Shown here: piece after piece, positions 61,105 through 64,000 of the stretch
Position numbering within the stretch: the stretch's first letter is position 1
How the letters are laid out: each line of letters opens with the position of its first letter
From: Erythrobacter sp. SD-21
Lineage (GTDB): Bacteria > Pseudomonadota > Alphaproteobacteria > Sphingomonadales > Sphingomonadaceae
NCBI RefSeq assembly: GCF_000181515.1
Contig: NZ_ABCG01000005.1
Location: forward strand, 179,427-243,426
DNA: 64,000 nucleotides
Direction: 5' to 3'
Translations under genes and position numbers: made by a program
The notes under the pieces: model-generated
Database searches by the model: none
What the model was told of the DNA's origin: nothing
What the model saw: the letters and a program-made list of their open reading frames with translations, nothing else

Positions 61105-63974
61105 ATGCGTTTTAAGACTTTGCTGGCGGTTTCGACCGCACCTTTCATCCTCGCTGCCTGCACCACCGCACCGGCCTATGGCGTCGCCGATGCAAGCGAC
61201 GCGAGCGTTGCGGCAACCGCCGATGCCGAGACCGGCGATCTCACCACGCTGGTCGAGCAGGTGGCCATTCCCTACGAAAAGTTCACGCTCGACAACGGCC
61301 TCGACGTCATCGTCCACGAAGACCGCAAGGCGCCCATCGTCGGCGTCGCCGTGTGGTACAATGTCGGCTCCAAGGACGAACCCGAAGGCAAGACCGGCTT
61401 TGCCCACCTGTTCGAACACCTGATGTTCAACGGTTCGGAAAACGCCCCAAACGACTATTTCCAGTACCTACAGGAAATGGGCGCGACCGATTACAACGGC
61501 ACCACCAATTTCGACCGCACCAACTATTTCCAGACCGTTCCGCGCCCCGCGCTCGAACGCGCGCTGTGGCTCGAAAGCGACCGCATGGGCTACCTGCTCG
61601 GCGCGGTCACGCAGGAGAAACTCGATAACCAGCGCGGCGTGGTCCAGAACGAGAAACGCCAGGGCGACAACCAGCCGGGCGGCCTGGTGTTCTATGAAAT
61701 CCTCGAGAACATGTTCCCCGAAGGCCATCCCTACAGCCACTCGGTGATTGGCTCGATGGCCGATCTCGACAGCGCCTCGATGACGATGTGCGCAACTGGT
61801 TCCGCGACAAGTACGGCCCCAACAACGCCACCGTCGTGCTGGCGGGCGACATCTCGGCCGCAGAAGCGCGTCCGCTGATGGAAAAGTGGTTCGGCCCGAT
61901 CGCGCGTGGCCCGGTCAACGATCCGGCCGCGGCCGCGATCCCCGTACTGTCCGAAGACAAGCGCAGCGTCATGCGCGACAATGTCGCGGCCACCACGCTT
62001 ACCAAGTACTGGGCCGTTCCCGGCATCACCAGTGAGGAACTGACTGCGCTCAATGTGGGCGCGAGCATCTTCGGCGGTCTCGCCTCGAGCCGCCTCGACG
62101 AAGTGCTGGTACGTGATGAGCAACTGGCCGTGGGTGTCGGCGCTGGCAATTACGACTTCCAGCGCGTCGGCATCCTGTCAGTCAGCGCCACGCTCAAGCC
62201 CGGCGTCGAACTCGCCACGCTTGAATCCCGTCTCGACGAACTGATCGCCGAATACATCGCCGAAGGTCCGACCGAGGACGAAGTGCGCCGTGCGGCCACC
62301 AGCGATCTGGCCGGCACCGTACGCGGCCTCGAACAGGTCGGCGGCTTCGGCGGCAAGGCCGTCACCCTCGCCCGCGGCGAAGTGCTCGCCGACGATCCCG
62401 GCTTCTACAAAAAGCAGTTCGACACACTCGCCACGCTCACCCCGGCCGACGTCAAGGCCGCCATGCAGCGCTGGATGACGCGCCCTGCCTTCACTCTCGT
62501 TCTCGAACCGGGTGAACGCGACAGCGAGTACGAGGAAGCCGCATCGGTCGATGCCGATGGCGACAACGCTTCGGAGCGCGACCGTGCGGCGGAGGAAATC
62601 ACCGTGACCGAAGTGCGTCCGTCCCCGGCGATCGACACCATCGCCACGCTCGACTTCCCGACGGTGCAGCGTGCCACGCTGGCAAATGGTATGGCCGTGA
62701 CCTACGCCCAGCGCGATGCGGTCCCGGCGACCTATGTCACCATGTCGTTCAACGCCGGCAGCGCCGCCGACCCGGTCGGCAAGCGCGGTCTCGAAGGGCT
62801 GACGATGCAGCTGTTCGACGAAGGCACTGCCGACATGACCAGCCAGGAAATCGCCGAAGAGCGCGAGCGTCTGGGCCTGACCATTGGAACCGGCGGCGGC
62901 GCCGACCGGTCGACCTTCACGCTCGCCGCGCTGTCGTCGAACCTGACACCGTCGCTCGAACTGATGAGCGAGATCATCCGCGAACCCGCCTTCAACCAGA
63001 ACGATCTCGAACGTGTCCGCACGCAAACGGTCACCGGCATCCGCCAGCAGATGAAATCGCCGCAGGGCATCGCCTTCCGCGTGGTTCCGAACGAGATCTT
63101 CGGCGAAGCCACGCCCTATGGGGGGGTCAGCACGGTCGAAAGCGTGAACTCGATCACCCGCGATGACCTCGTCGCGTTCAAGAACCAGTGGATCCGTCCG
63201 GACAACGGCGAAGTCTTCGTCGTTTCGGACAAGCCGCTGGCCGAAGTCGTGGCCTCGCTCAACGCGGTGTTCGGGAACTGGGAAGCGCCGGCAGTCGCCA
63301 AGGGCACGAAGAGCTTCTCCGCGACCGGGCAGGCGACCGAAGGCGACCGGATCATCCTCTACAACCGCCCGAACTCGCCGCAGAGCTACATCGTCGGCGC
63401 GCAACTGACGCCGCTCGATGCCCGCGACGAGAATTACATCGACTTCACCAACGCCAACAACTCGCTTGGCGGCAACTTTCTCGCGCGTCTCAACATGAAC
63501 CTGCGCGAGACGAAGGGGTGGAGCTATGGCTATCGCGGCGGCGCGCAGACCTTCGAGAACGCGGTGGTCTACTTCACGGCCGGCGGCGTACAGGCCGACC
63601 GCACCGGGGATTCGCTGGCGGAAGTGCGCCGCGAAATCTCCGAGTTCCTCACCACGCGCGGCGTGACCGAGGAAGAGCTGGCCCGCAACGTGGCATCGGA
63701 AATCGGGGAGCTTCCGGGCCGCTTCGAAACCTCCGGCGCCGTGCTGAACGCGCTGCAGAGCAACGCGCTCTACGGTCGCCCGGACAATTATTACGAAACC
63801 CTGGTCGCCAAGTACCGCGCCCAGACCCCGGCCAGCCTCGACGCAGCGGCCCGTGCGGCCCTGACCGACAAGGACTTCGTCTGGCTTGTGGTCGGCGATG
63901 CGAGCAAGGTGAAGAGCCAGCTCGAACCGCTCGGCCTGCCGATCGAGGTGCGCGAACTGCCCAGCGACGACTGA
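61105..63974 (+). pseudogene. M16-family zinc metallopeptidase, interrupted by a one-base frameshift
   Basis: The gene starts at ATG 61105 (AGGGG upstream) with lipoprotein signal ILAACTTAP. The zinc site HLFEH lies at about residues 101-105, and the third ligand Glu is in VVQNEKRQGDN. The frame breaks after SMADLDSASM at 61782/61783: the sequence reads ATGACGATGTG where ATGGACGATGTG would continue to the other frame. From there to 63974 the next frame encodes the rest of a two-domain M16 peptidase (VRNWFRDKYGPNNATVVLAG, then a second M16 domain). One G is missing relative to an intact gene. Total would be about 956 residues. It may be a sequencing error or a real mutation. Confidence 0.9.
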
Positions 63975-64000
63975 TCGCAGCCAGTTCGGTGATATGAAAA

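Noticed and set aside
1..64000. tRNA, rRNA, CRISPR array, insertion sequences or prophage
   Set aside because: No cloverleaf-like gap sequences, regularly spaced repeats, transposases, integrases or phage structural genes were seen.

Overview
The window is chromosomal DNA of high GC content, most likely from a member of the alphaproteobacterial order Sphingomonadales, close to Erythrobacter, Qipengyuania or Altererythrobacter. I infer this from three things: the argS-SPOR-nagZ-scpA-scpB-tatA-tatB-tatC gene order, the large TonB-dependent receptors with 'GATRTLVLVNGRR'-type plugs, and general protein similarity. No tRNA, rRNA, CRISPR array, insertion sequence or prophage was seen.

Layout. 1-8.2 kb: the tail of an unknown protein, a fasciclin lipoprotein, and the minus-strand set bpt-tamA-tamB (protein-tagging transferase, outer-membrane/autotransporter assembly). 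8.2-11.2 kb: threonine ammonia-lyase with an ACT domain, divergent from an exported amidohydrolase. 11.2-18.5 kb: the housekeeping minus-strand operon argS to tatC plus a small lipoprotein. 18.6-23.4 kb: ispH-thrB-rnhA on the plus strand, facing a small YegP-like protein, a D-amino-acid dehydrogenase and an alpha/beta hydrolase. 23.5-31.0 kb: a Tad/Flp pilus locus (cpaA, B, C, D, E, tadB, tadC) without the CpaF/TadA motor ATPase and without a pilin gene. 31.0-34.1 kb: MarR regulator, enoyl-CoA hydratase family enzyme and aldehyde dehydrogenase. 34.1-34.7 kb: a degraded regulator/hydrolase fusion gene and a 35-residue membrane peptide. 34.7-38.2 kb: a copper-handling set (DUF305 protein, CopA, CopB). 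38.2-40.2 kb: SDR dehydrogenase and thiolase of fatty-acid metabolism. 40.3-54.2 kb: an accessory island with a tight three-gene operon of two different 2OG-Fe(II) dioxygenases and a methyltransferase, two TonB-dependent receptors, an S9 peptidase, a sulfotransferase-like protein and a small exported protein. 54.5-64 kb: ClpB, a HerA-like ATPase, a penicillin-acylase-family hydrolase and an M16 peptidase broken by a one-base frameshift.

The most notable points are: two genes whose only sensible start codons are ATT and ATC rather than ATG/GTG/TTG; the frameshift in the M16 peptidase; the eroded SARP-type regulator/hydrolase gene; the motor-less Tad locus with a hairpin where cpaF would be expected; CRP-like palindromes upstream of both receptors; and the oxygenase/methyltransferase operon beside the receptors. 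That operon is the best candidate here for an undescribed system, but its substrate cannot be read from the sequence.
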